The notes beneath the pieces were generated by a model. The model did no database searches. It worked only from the letters and a program-made list of their open reading frames with translations, and had not been told where the DNA came from. Shown here one piece after another: positions 9,256 through 16,696 of a stretch of 64,000 bases of DNA. Every line of letters begins with the position of its first letter. The first letter of the stretch is position 1. The position numbers and the translations under genes are program-made. The DNA is from Allosphingosinicella indica (GTDB taxonomy: Bacteria; Pseudomonadota; Alphaproteobacteria; Sphingomonadales; Sphingomonadaceae): contig NZ_LT840185.1 of the NCBI RefSeq assembly GCF_900177405.1, positions 1,479,501 through 1,543,500 on the forward strand, written 5' to 3'.

Positions 9256-9340
9256 ATCCCCGCGCAAGCGGGGATCCACCCTGCCTAAGCGCGCGGCAGG
9301 GTTGGCCCACAGCGAAACTGGGCCCTCGCTTTTGCGAGGG
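9256..9340. repeat. four consecutive stem-loops between rpmD and rplO
   Basis: Four hairpins follow each other. The first is ATCCCCGC/GCGGGGAT with a GCAA tetraloop (9256-9275). The second is ACCCTGCC/GGCAGGGT (9278-9302). The third is GGCCCA/TGGGCC (9304-9324). The fourth is CCCTCGC/GCGAGGG with a TTTT loop (9323-9340), overlapping the third by two bases. The first is of the common proteobacterial REP type (GTCATCCCCGC...). The array lies within a ribosomal operon and could act as an mRNA-processing, stability or attenuation element. Confidence 0.75.
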
Positions 9341-9362
9341 TGAACTACAGCGAGTGCAAGAC

Positions 9363-9890
9363 ATGAAACTGAACGAAATCCGCGACAATCCCGGTGCCCG
9401 CAAGAGCCGCGTCCGCGTCGGCCGCGGCATCGGTTCCGGCCTCGGCAAGACCGCCGGCCGCGGCCAGAAGGGCCAGAAGAGCCGCTCGGGCGTCTCGATC
9501 AAGGGCTTCGAGGGCGGCCAGATGCCGCTCCACATGCGGCTGCCGAAGCGCGGCTTCAACAACATCTTCGCCAAGGATTATGCCGAGGTGAACCTCGGCA
9601 CGATCCAGAAGCTGGTCGACGCCAAGAAGCTCGACGCCAAGGGCACCATCGACCATGCGGCGCTGAAGGCCGCGGGCGTGGCGCGCGGTGGCAAGGACGG
9701 CGTCCGCCTGCTCGGCAAGGGCGATTATTCGGCCAAGCTCAGCTTCAAGGTCGCCGGCCTGTCGAAGGGCGCGCGCGAGGCGATCGAGAAGGCGGGCGGC
9801 TCGGTCGAGGTGATCGAGGTCGTTCCGGCGTCCGAAAAGGCGGCTGCCAAGAAGGGCAGCGTCAAGAAGGCCGCCGCCGCGAAGGCGTAA
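9363..9890 (+). CDS. rplO: 50S ribosomal protein L15
   Basis: L15 is a late 50S assembly protein. The ATG at 9363 ([16 protein letters not shown]) matches the family start; a GTG three codons upstream (9354) is less likely. The 175-residue protein has the [20 protein letters not shown] loop and [21 protein letters not shown] Lys/Ala-rich C-terminus makes it longer than the E. coli protein (144). It is the last gene before an intrinsic terminator. Confidence 0.97.
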   Translation: MKLNEIRDNPGARKSRVRVGRGIGSGLGKTAGRGQKGQKSRSGVSIKGFEGGQMPLHMRLPKRGFNNIFAKDYAEVNLGTIQKLVDAKKLDAKGTIDHAALKAAGVARGGKDGVRLLGKGDYSAKLSFKVAGLSKGAREAIEKAGGSVEVIEVVPASEKAAAKKGSVKKAAAAKA

Positions 9891-9940
9891 AGCCATTTAG
9901 CCGTCTCGGAGGCTGACAAGCGCCGAGGGAACATTATATG

Positions 9941-9987
9941 GGGCGGCGGCGGGACTTCACGGACCTCCGCCGCCCTTTCGTTTCTTG
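9941..9987 (+). terminator. intrinsic terminator between rplO and secY
   Basis: GGGCGGCGG (9941-9949) pairs with CCGCCGCCC (9967-9975) around a 17-base loop and is followed by TTTCGTTTCTT. This is the best rho-independent terminator in the window. Its place between rplO and secY implies that secY-adk is at least partly uncoupled from the ribosomal transcript. Confidence 0.75.
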
Positions 9988-10045
9988 ACCCGCAGCCGGG
10001 TCGATGATCTGACCATCAAGGCCGTTTCCCAGGATCGATAGACAT

Positions 10046-11413
10046 ATGGCATCCGCAGCCCAGAACATGGCCGCCAACATCAGCCTGGCGAATTTCGCCA
10101 AGGCGACCGAGCTCAAGAAGCGCCTGTGGTTCACGCTCGGCGCGCTGATCGTCTTCCGCCTGCTGAGCTTCATCCCGCTGCCCGGCATCGATCCGCGCGC
10201 GCTGGGTGCGCTGTTCCAGACGACGCAGGGCACCGTCCTCGATTTCTTCAACACCTTCTCGGGCGGCAGCCTGGAGCGCATGAGCCTCATCGCGCTCGGC
10301 GTCATGCCCTACATCACCGCGTCGATCGTGGTGCAGCTCGCCACCACCATGTCGCCCACCCTCGCGCAGCTCAAGAAAGAGGGCGAAGCGGGGCGCAAGA
10401 AGATCAACCAGTACACTCGCATCGGCACGGTCTTCCTGTGCGCGGTGCAAGGCTGGTTCATCGCCGTCGGCCTCGAAGGCTGGGGCGCGGCGCAGGGCCA
10501 GTCGGCGGTGATCGATCCGGGCCTGCTGTTCCGCATCACCACCGTCATCAATCTGGTCGGCGGCACCATGTTCCTGATGTGGCTGGGCGAGCAGATCACC
10601 AGCCGCGGCATCGGCAACGGCATCAGCCTCATCATCATGGCGGGCATCGTCGCGCAGCTTCCGCGCGCGCTCGGCCAGGTGTTCGAGGGCGGCCGCACCG
10701 GCACGCTCTCGCCGGTGCTGATCATCGGCGTCATCGCGCTCGCGCTCGCGCTGATCGCCGGCATCTGCTTCATGGAGCGCGCGCAGCGGCGTGTCCTGAT
10801 CCAATATCCCAAGCGCCAGACGGCGCGCGGCGCGATGCAGCCGGAGCGTTCGCACCTGCCGCTCAAGATCAACACCGCCGGCGTCATCCCGCCGATTTTC
10901 GCCTCGTCGCTGCTGCTTATGCCGCTGACGATCGCGCAATTCGCCGGCAATCGTGTGCAGGGCGAAAGCACCGGCGGCGATCTCTTGATCACCGTCACCA
11001 CCGCGCTCCAGCACGGCGCGCCGCTTTACATGGCGCTCTATGCGGCGGGGATCATCTTCTTCTGCTTCTTCTACACCGCGGTCGTCTTCAATCCGGAAGA
11101 GACCGCGGACAATCTCAAGAAGCATGGCGGCTTCATCCCGGGCATCCGCCCCGGCAAGCGTACTGAGGAATATCTCGATTACGTACTCACCCGCATCACC
11201 GTGGTCGGCGCCGCCTATCTGACGCTGATCTGTCTGGTGCCGGAGTTCCTGATCGCGCGCGCTGGCATCCCCTTCTATCTCGGCGGCACCAGCCTCCTCA
11301 TCGTCGTCAACGTGACGATGGATACGGTGACGCAGATCCAGAGCCACCTCATCGCCCATCAATATGGCGATCTCATCAAGAAGGCGAAGCTGAAGGGCGG
11401 CCGACCGCGGTAA
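10046..11413 (+). CDS. secY: preprotein translocase subunit SecY
   Basis: SecY is the channel of the Sec translocon in the inner membrane and works with SecE, SecG and SecA. The 455-residue protein shows ten hydrophobic segments. It has the SecY signature near residues 70-110 (ERMSLIALGVMPYITASIVVQL, quoted in parts as SLIALGVMPYI) and the cytoplasmic SecA/ribosome loops (YPKRQTARGAMQPERSHLPLKIN, quoted as YPKRQTARG). The start MASAAQNMAANI gives a slightly extended N-terminus, as in other alphaproteobacteria. adk lies 33 bases downstream on the same strand. Confidence 0.98.
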   Translation: MASAAQNMAANISLANFAKATELKKRLWFTLGALIVFRLLSFIPLPGIDPRALGALFQTTQGTVLDFFNTFSGGSLERMSLIALGVMPYITASIVVQLATTMSPTLAQLKKEGEAGRKKINQYTRIGTVFLCAVQGWFIAVGLEGWGAAQGQSAVIDPGLLFRITTVINLVGGTMFLMWLGEQITSRGIGNGISLIIMAGIVAQLPRALGQVFEGGRTGTLSPVLIIGVIALALALIAGICFMERAQRRVLIQYPKRQTARGAMQPERSHLPLKINTAGVIPPIFASSLLLMPLTIAQFAGNRVQGESTGGDLLITVTTALQHGAPLYMALYAAGIIFFCFFYTAVVFNPEETADNLKKHGGFIPGIRPGKRTEEYLDYVLTRITVVGAAYLTLICLVPEFLIARAGIPFYLGGTSLLIVVNVTMDTVTQIQSHLIAHQYGDLIKKAKLKGGRPR

Positions 11414-11446
11414 AGGCCGGCGGCGACAGGGGAGCGCAGCAATCCG

Positions 11447-12097
11447 ATGAACATCATCCTTCTGGGGCCGCCGGGCGCGGGCAAGGGGACGCAAGCGAGC
11501 CTGCTGGAGAAGGACCGGGGCATGGTGCAGCTGTCGACCGGCGACATGCTGCGCGCCGCCGTCGCCGCCCGCTCCGAGACCGGGCTGCGCGCCAAGGCGG
11601 TGATGGACGCGGGCGGGCTGGTCTCGGACGAGATCGTCACCGGCATCCTCTCCGAGCGGCTCGACCAGCCCGACGTCGCCAAGGGGTTCATTCTCGACGG
11701 CTATCCGCGGACCGCCGCGCAGGCGGAATCGCTGGACCGGCTGCTCGCCGAGAAGGGCATGAAACTCGATCATGTCATCGAACTCGTGGTGGACGAGGAA
11801 GCGCTGGTCGACCGCATCACCGGCCGCTTCTCCTGCGCCAGCTGCGGCGAAGGCTATCACGACCGCTACAAGCAGCCGAAGGTGGAAGGCGTGTGCGACG
11901 TCTGCGGATCGACCGCGTTCAAGCGCCGCCCCGACGACAATGAGGAGACGGTACGCAACCGCCTCGTCGAATATCGCGCCAAGACCGCGCCGATCCTGCC
12001 GCATTTCGAAGCGACCGGCCTCGTCCGCCGCGTCGACGGGATGGCGCCGATGCCCGAAGTGACCCGCGCGATCGAGGCGATTCTCGACGGGCGCTGA
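11447..12097 (+). CDS. adk: adenylate kinase, zinc-type LID domain
   Basis: Adenylate kinase interconverts ATP + AMP and 2 ADP in the cytoplasm. The 216-residue long-form enzyme has the P-loop GPPGAGKGT at residues 7-15, the AMP-binding LSTGDMLR and the DGYPRT motif. The LID carries four Cys (C130, C133, C150, C153) in two CxxC pairs, a structural zinc site absent from the E. coli enzyme. It follows secY closely and is probably co-transcribed with it. In most alphaproteobacteria rpsM would come next; here a convergent gene ends 6 bases away. Confidence 0.98.
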   Translation: MNIILLGPPGAGKGTQASLLEKDRGMVQLSTGDMLRAAVAARSETGLRAKAVMDAGGLVSDEIVTGILSERLDQPDVAKGFILDGYPRTAAQAESLDRLLAEKGMKLDHVIELVVDEEALVDRITGRFSCASCGEGYHDRYKQPKVEGVCDVCGSTAFKRRPDDNEETVRNRLVEYRAKTAPILPHFEATGLVRRVDGMAPMPEVTRAIEAILDGR

Positions 12098-12103
12098 GCG
12101 CCG

Positions 12104-14449
12104 TCAGGCGGCGCGTGCCGCGGCGGCGACGGTGTCGGCCAGCCGCCCTGCCTCGGCCGCGGAGATCGGCCGGCTCATCAGATAACCCTGGATGCTGTCG
12201 CAGCCGTGGCTCCTCAGCTTGTCGAGCTGCTCCTGCGTCTCCACCCCCTCGGCGGTCGTCTCCATGCCGAGCGCCGTGGCGAGCTGCAGGATCGCATGGA
12301 CGATCGCCTCGGCATCGGCAGCGCGCGAGATGTCGTTCACGAAGCTCTTGTCGATCTTGATCTTGTCAAAGGGGAAGCTGCGCAAATAGCTCAGCGACGA
12401 ATAGCCGGTGCCGAAATCGTCGAGCGCGATGCGGACGCCCAGCGCGCGCAGGCTGTGCAGCATCGCGATCGTGTCGCCGCCGTCGTCGAGGAAGATCGAT
12501 TCGGTGATCTCGATCTCCAGCCGCTTGGGATCGATGCCGCTGTTGGCCAATGCCTGCAGGATCGAGGCGTTGAGGCCGGGGTTGCGGAACTGGCGCGCCG
12601 AAACATTGACCGCGATGCGGATCGCCGGATCCCAGGCGCGCGCATGGCGGCAGGCTTCGTTGAGCACCCACTCGCCCATCCGTCCGATCAGCCCGCATTC
12701 TTCCGCCACCGGGATGAAGACGTCGGGGCCGACCGCGCCGCGGACCGGGTGGTTCCAGCGTAGCAGCGTCTCGAAGCAGACGATGCGATCGCCGCTCGCG
12801 GCGTAGATCGGCTGGAAGTGGAGGTGGAACTGGCCCTCGGCCAGCGCCTCGCGCAGATCGATCTCGAGCTGGCGGCGCGCCTGCGCCTGGGCATCGAGAT
12901 CGGGCTCGAAGAAGCGATAGGCGCCGCGCCCGTCATGCTTGGCGCGATAGAGCGCAAGATCGGCATTCTTGATGAGCTCATCGGCGCAATCGCCGTCCTG
13001 CGGCGCCAGCGCGATGCCGACGCTGGTGCCGACCAGCACCTGCTGATCGCCGACGTCGACCGGGCGCAGCATCCGCTCGACCAGCTTCTGGCCCAGCGCG
13101 CGGGCGGCCTCTCCGTCGCTGCCTTCGGGCAGGATGAGCGCGAACTCGTCCCCGCCCAGCCGTGCGACGAAGGCCTCTGGCGCGGTTTCAGCGAGCAGCG
13201 CGCCGACCGAGCAGAGCACCCGGTCTCCGAACGGGTGGCCCATCGTGTCGTTGATGTCCTTGAACCCGTCGAGATCGAGGCAGAGGATCGCGAAGCCGTC
13301 GCCCGTCGCGGCGCGGCGCAGGCGCCGGTCGAGCTGCTCCCGGAAGAAGACGCGATTGGGAAGCCCGGTGAGGCTGTCGTTGAACGCCATGTGCGCGATG
13401 CGGTCCTCGCGCTCGAAGATCCCGCGCGACATCGCGTTGAAGCTTTCGGCGAGGCGGCCGATCTCGTCCTGCCCCGTCACGGGCACCTGGATACGGTCCC
13501 CGGTTTCGAGCCGCTTGGCGGCATCGTCGAGCTGGGCGATCGGGCGCGAGATACTCGCCGCCAGCCTGAGGCTCCCTGCGATGACGATAAGCAGCCCGAG
13601 GAGGCCGGTGACGAGCACGCCGAGCTGCAGCGGCCGGAAGGAGGCCATAGCGCGCGCCAGCGGATAGCGGAGCAGCAGCACCGAAGCCTCGCCCTCGGCA
13701 ATCGCCGGCAGCGGCTTCGCCAGCGCGATCGCCGACCCCTCGCCGGTGTCGATCTCGCGCGGCTGCGCGCTCCGGGTGCTGAGCGCCTGCTGGGCGAGCT
13801 GGAGCATAGCGGTATCCGGCGCGGCGCCCGTGCCGCGCCACGCGCCGCCGGCATCGCGGTGGAGGACGCTGGCGGTGAGCGGGATGGCGGAGAGTTTCTC
13901 GAGCGTCCGCATCTCGGCGGCGTCGAGATGCACGGCGAACACCACCCAGCCGATCTCGACCGGCGCCAGCACGGGTGCGACGATGATTCGATAGGCTTCG
14001 TCGCCGATCGCGGTGATGCCGCTGCCGCGGCCACCGGGCAAAGTGTAGGGGATTTCGGAGATGCCGTCCTTCAGCGCGGCATCGCCTTCGCCGATCACCG
14101 CGCCGTCCTGCATGACGATGAACGCAGTGCTCACCCGCGCGCGGCTGCGCAGATTCTCTAGCGCGGATTCGATGGTCGGCACGTCGTTGGAGGCGATGGC
14201 GCCGCGAAAACCGAAGTCGCGCGCCAGCACGTCGGCGGAGTCGGACAGCGCCCGGCTGCGCAGCGCCCATATGCGATCATAGACGCTGCCGCTGGTCGTC
14301 AGCTCGCTGCGCACCGAGGTCTTGGCATTTTCGAGGATCATCACCTGCGCCATCAGCGCGATGACGAACAGTACGAGCGCGAACAGGCCGGCGTAGAGAA
14401 CCGCCAGCCGCGTCCGTATCCGTCGAAAGTGCGGCAGCCGCATCGGCAT
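12104..14449 (-). CDS. membrane-anchored GGDEF-EAL protein (c-di-GMP synthase/phosphodiesterase)
   Basis: The 781-residue protein has a transmembrane helix at about 13-35, a periplasmic region of about 235 residues with no recognised name, a second helix at about 274-297, a HAMP linker (298-350), a GGDEF domain and an EAL domain. GGDEF is intact (residues 432-436). No RxxD inhibitory site is seen just before it. The EAL domain reads ETL (560-562) and keeps NVSARQ, the ITE glutamate, DDFGTGYSS (677-685), IKIDKSF and IQGYLMSRP, so phosphodiesterase activity is plausible. The start at 14449 lies one base after the stop of the cupredoxin gene, so the two are surely co-transcribed. The net output, synthesis or breakdown, cannot be told from sequence. 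Confidence 0.93.
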   Translation of the reverse strand: MPMRLPHFRRIRTRLAVLYAGLFALVLFVIALMAQVMILENAKTSVRSELTTSGSVYDRIWALRSRALSDSADVLARDFGFRGAIASNDVPTIESALENLRSRARVSTAFIVMQDGAVIGEGDAALKDGISEIPYTLPGGRGSGITAIGDEAYRIIVAPVLAPVEIGWVVFAVHLDAAEMRTLEKLSAIPLTASVLHRDAGGAWRGTGAAPDTAMLQLAQQALSTRSAQPREIDTGEGSAIALAKPLPAIAEGEASVLLLRYPLARAMASFRPLQLGVLVTGLLGLLIVIAGSLRLAASISRPIAQLDDAAKRLETGDRIQVPVTGQDEIGRLAESFNAMSRGIFEREDRIAHMAFNDSLTGLPNRVFFREQLDRRLRRAATGDGFAILCLDLDGFKDINDTMGHPFGDRVLCSVGALLAETAPEAFVARLGGDEFALILPEGSDGEAARALGQKLVERMLRPVDVGDQQVLVGTSVGIALAPQDGDCADELIKNADLALYRAKHDGRGAYRFFEPDLDAQAQARRQLEIDLREALAEGQFHLHFQPIYAASGDRIVCFETLLRWNHPVRGAVGPDVFIPVAEECGLIGRMGEWVLNEACRHARAWDPAIRIAVNVSARQFRNPGLNASILQALANSGIDPKRLEIEITESIFLDDGGDTIAMLHSLRALGVRIALDDFGTGYSSLSYLRSFPFDKIKIDKSFVNDISRAADAEAIVHAILQLATALGMETTAEGVETQEQLDKLRSHGCDSIQGYLMSRPISAAEAGRLADTVAAAARAA

Positions 14450-14450
14450 G

Positions 14451-15062
14451 TCAGCGCGGCGGCACGATCGGCAGGCTGATCGACCGCGCGACATTGCCCG
14501 AAGGTGGCAGCGACACGGCGAGCACCGATTCGTTGTTCTTCAGCCGCGCATAGGGATGCCAGACCGCCACCGACGCCTGACCGGCGGGCAGGCCGGCGAC
14601 GCGGGCGACGCCGCGCTCGTCGGTCTTCGCCGCCCAGGGCGTGTCGACCACCTTCACGAAGCCGGTCATCCCGTCATGGATGTTGCAGCCCAGCGCCACG
14701 GCTCCGGCCTTGTCGAACTTCACCGTGCGCGCGTCCTCGCGGCCGTAGAGCTTGAGCTCGAACTTCTTGGGCTTGGAGAAGGAATAGACGTGATGGCGCA
14801 CCTTGTCCTTGTTGGGGAAGGAGACCTCCGCGCCGACCGGCACGACCAGCACGAACGGATTGAACTGGATGTCCTGCTGCGTGACCTGCGCCGGCCAGGG
14901 GAAGCGCGCGGCGGCAGGCGTGCGGCCCGGCGCGTGGACGGTGACGACGGCATCGCGCAGCGGCTTGCCCGCGGTGTCGCGCACGCTGATCTCCAGCGTG
15001 CCGGCCTGCGCAGGCGCAGTGATCGCTGCCGCGGCGGCGAGGGCGAATACGGTCCTTTTCAT
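14451..15062 (-). CDS. exported cupredoxin-like (plastocyanin-type) protein
   Basis: The ATG at 15062 gives 203 residues with a clear signal peptide (MKRTVFALAAAAAITAPAQA). The frame is open further upstream but lacks a signal sequence there. After an N-terminal beta-sandwich segment, residues about 80-140 form a cupredoxin domain. Its ligands fit a type-1 copper site: His90 or His91 (RHHVYSF), then Cys126, His129 and Met132 in GCNIHDGM. Such proteins are often labelled methylamine utilization protein, but no methylamine genes are near. It is likely periplasmic and redox-active or copper-binding. It is operonic with the GGDEF-EAL gene, which suggests it supplies that protein's signal. Confidence 0.88.
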   Translation of the reverse strand: MKRTVFALAAAAAITAPAQAGTLEISVRDTAGKPLRDAVVTVHAPGRTPAAARFPWPAQVTQQDIQFNPFVLVVPVGAEVSFPNKDKVRHHVYSFSKPKKFELKLYGREDARTVKFDKAGAVALGCNIHDGMTGFVKVVDTPWAAKTDERGVARVAGLPAGQASVAVWHPYARLKNNESVLAVSLPPSGNVARSISLPIVPPR

Positions 15063-15193
15063 AACCGGACTATGGCGCGCGAACCCCAACATTCGGTTAA
15101 ATCCATTTCGGATATCCGTTTCGGCTTTAACTTGCCGATAACCATGGCGGGCTAGGTTTGAGGCCGATTTTTGACGGAACGAGGACCCGGAAT
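15063..15193. promoter_or_regulatory. divergent control region of the cupredoxin/c-di-GMP and DUF3034/globin operons
   Basis: These 131 bases separate two divergent operons and are markedly more A/T-rich than the genes. They contain a perfect 10-bp palindrome CGGATATCCG (15109-15118) and three TTCGG units at 15092, 15107 and 15120, spaced 15 and 13 bases apart, the last two as TTTCGG. A shared regulator could bind here. No promoter hexamers stand out with confidence. Confidence 0.45.
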
Positions 15194-16069
15194 TTGCGCC
15201 GGATCGTGGGTATTTCGATTGGTCTTTCAATCGCTTGCATGGCTGGACCGGCTGCGGCGCAGGATCTGCGCTGGGGCGGCAAGCTGCTGCTGACCGACGC
15301 CGCGACTTCGGTTGAGGGTGCGGCAGGCGGCGGGCTCGCGAGCTGGGCGGTGATCGGCGGGCACGCGACGGACGCCGGCATCGGCGGCGGCGCGCATGGC
15401 ACTTATGTCGTCACCGACGATTTCTCGCTCACCACCTTCGGTGCCAAGATCGGCCTGTTCGACCGGGTCGAGCTGTCATGGGCGCGGCAGAGCTTCGACA
15501 CGCGCGACGCGGGCGCCGCGCTCGGCCTCGGCCGCGGCTTCACCTTCGGTCAGGACGTGTTCGGCGCCAAGCTGCGCGTCGTTGGTGATGCCGTCTACGA
15601 TCAGGATCGCGTGCTTCCGCAAATCTCGCTCGGCATCCAGCACAAGCGCGCGGACGAGGGCGCGGTGATCGCCGCGGTCGGCGGCCGCAACCGAACCGGC
15701 ACCGATTTCTACGTCGCCGCCACCAAGGTGCTGCTCGGCCAGAGCCTCGTGGTGAACGGCACCGCGCGGCTCACCAAGGCCAATCAGTTCGGGCTGCTCG
15801 GCTTCGGCGGCGATCGCAAGTCGGGGCACAGCCTGCAATTCGAAGGCTCGGTCGGCACGCTCGTCACGCGCCGTCTGCTGGTCGGCGCGGAGGTGCGCAC
15901 CAAGCCCGACAACCTCGGCTTCGCGAAGGAGCAGGACAGCTTCGATCTGTTCGCCGCCTGGCAGCTCCACCGCAACGTCACGCTCACCGCCGCTTATGTC
16001 GATCTCGGCAGCATCGCGACATTCCGCGGGCAGCAGGGCGCCTATCTCTCCTTGCAAACCGCTTTCTGA
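15194..16069 (+). CDS. DUF3034 family protein, probable envelope beta-barrel
   Basis: The start is taken as TTG at 15194. It follows GAGGA at a good distance and produces a textbook signal peptide (RRIVGISIGLSIACMAGPAAA, cut before QDLRWGG). An upstream TTG at 15158 would add 12 residues before it. The mature part has the DUF3034 pattern (LLLTDAATSVEGAAGGGLASW, then FGAKIGLFDRVELSWARQ) and alternating beta-strand-like segments, and ends in LQTAF with the C-terminal Phe typical of outer-membrane barrels. Function is unknown. The truncated globin gene follows after 14 bases and is surely co-transcribed. Confidence 0.85.
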   Translation: MRRIVGISIGLSIACMAGPAAAQDLRWGGKLLLTDAATSVEGAAGGGLASWAVIGGHATDAGIGGGAHGTYVVTDDFSLTTFGAKIGLFDRVELSWARQSFDTRDAGAALGLGRGFTFGQDVFGAKLRVVGDAVYDQDRVLPQISLGIQHKRADEGAVIAAVGGRNRTGTDFYVAATKVLLGQSLVVNGTARLTKANQFGLLGFGGDRKSGHSLQFEGSVGTLVTRRLLVGAEVRTKPDNLGFAKEQDSFDLFAAWQLHRNVTLTAAYVDLGSIATFRGQQGAYLSLQTAF

Positions 16070-16083
16070 CGGAACATCCGGCC

Positions 16084-16554
16084 ATGATCCTCACCGCATT
16101 CCTGCTCGCCGCTGCCACGCCCGCCGTCCATCCGGGCGAAGAGCCAGTCGATCCGTACGAGATCAGCGATGCCAATGCCGGCGCCGCGCCCTTTGCCGGC
16201 GATGCGATGTTCCGCGCGTTCAACGGCAGGGAGGGCATCGACCGGATCGTCACCACCTTCGTCGGCCTCAACACCAGTGATCCGCGCATCAGCGACATTT
16301 TCAAGGGCCAGGATATCGTCCGCCTCAACCGGACGCTGCGCGAGCAATTCTGCTACATCCTCGGCGGGGGCTGCGCCTATACCGGCCGCGACATGCGCTC
16401 CGCCCACAAGGATATGGGCACGCAAACGGCGGACATGAACGCGCTGGTCGACAATCTCCAGAAGGCGATGACCAAGGAAGGCGTGCCGTTCCGCGCGCAG
16501 AATCGCTTCCTCGCCAAGCTCGCGCCGATGAAGCGCGACGTCGTCGAGCGCTGA
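16084..16554 (+). CDS. group 1 truncated hemoglobin, probably exported
   Basis: The 156-residue protein fits the group 1 truncated globin fold: AFNGREGIDRIVTTFVG at residues 45-61, then CAYTGRDMRSAHKDMG with the proximal His at about residue 108, and VPFRAQNRFLAKLAPMKRDVV at the end. The N-terminus (MILTAFLLAAATPAV) looks like a short signal peptide, though it lacks the usual positive charge. C90 and C97 flank a GGG turn and could form a disulfide in the periplasm. It is coupled to the DUF3034 gene. Globins of this group bind O2 or NO; a role in gas sensing or detoxification in the envelope is inferred. Confidence 0.85.
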   Translation: MILTAFLLAAATPAVHPGEEPVDPYEISDANAGAAPFAGDAMFRAFNGREGIDRIVTTFVGLNTSDPRISDIFKGQDIVRLNRTLREQFCYILGGGCAYTGRDMRSAHKDMGTQTADMNALVDNLQKAMTKEGVPFRAQNRFLAKLAPMKRDVVER

Positions 16555-16696
16555 TCGGCGCCGTCATCGACCAACCTTTCCCGCCCGGCGACGAAACTGC
16601 CGGATCGGCGCTTCAATTTCCCCGAAACATGATATGAAACCCGCGTTTCGACTCCGGGCAGTCCGGCGCCGATTTCATCTATGTGGGAGGGGTTTG

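Noticed and set aside
9354-9362. GTG at 9354 as the rplO start
   Set aside because: The family start [14 protein letters not shown] begins at the ATG at 9363; the three extra residues are not conserved.
10016-12004. 662-codon minus-strand frame opposite secY and adk
   Set aside because: Antisense to two highly conserved genes; composition is the artefactual Arg/Ala/Asp/His type and no family is recognisable.
12818-14161. 447-codon plus-strand frame opposite the GGDEF-EAL gene
   Set aside because: The minus-strand reading has complete domains and motifs; this frame is its shadow.
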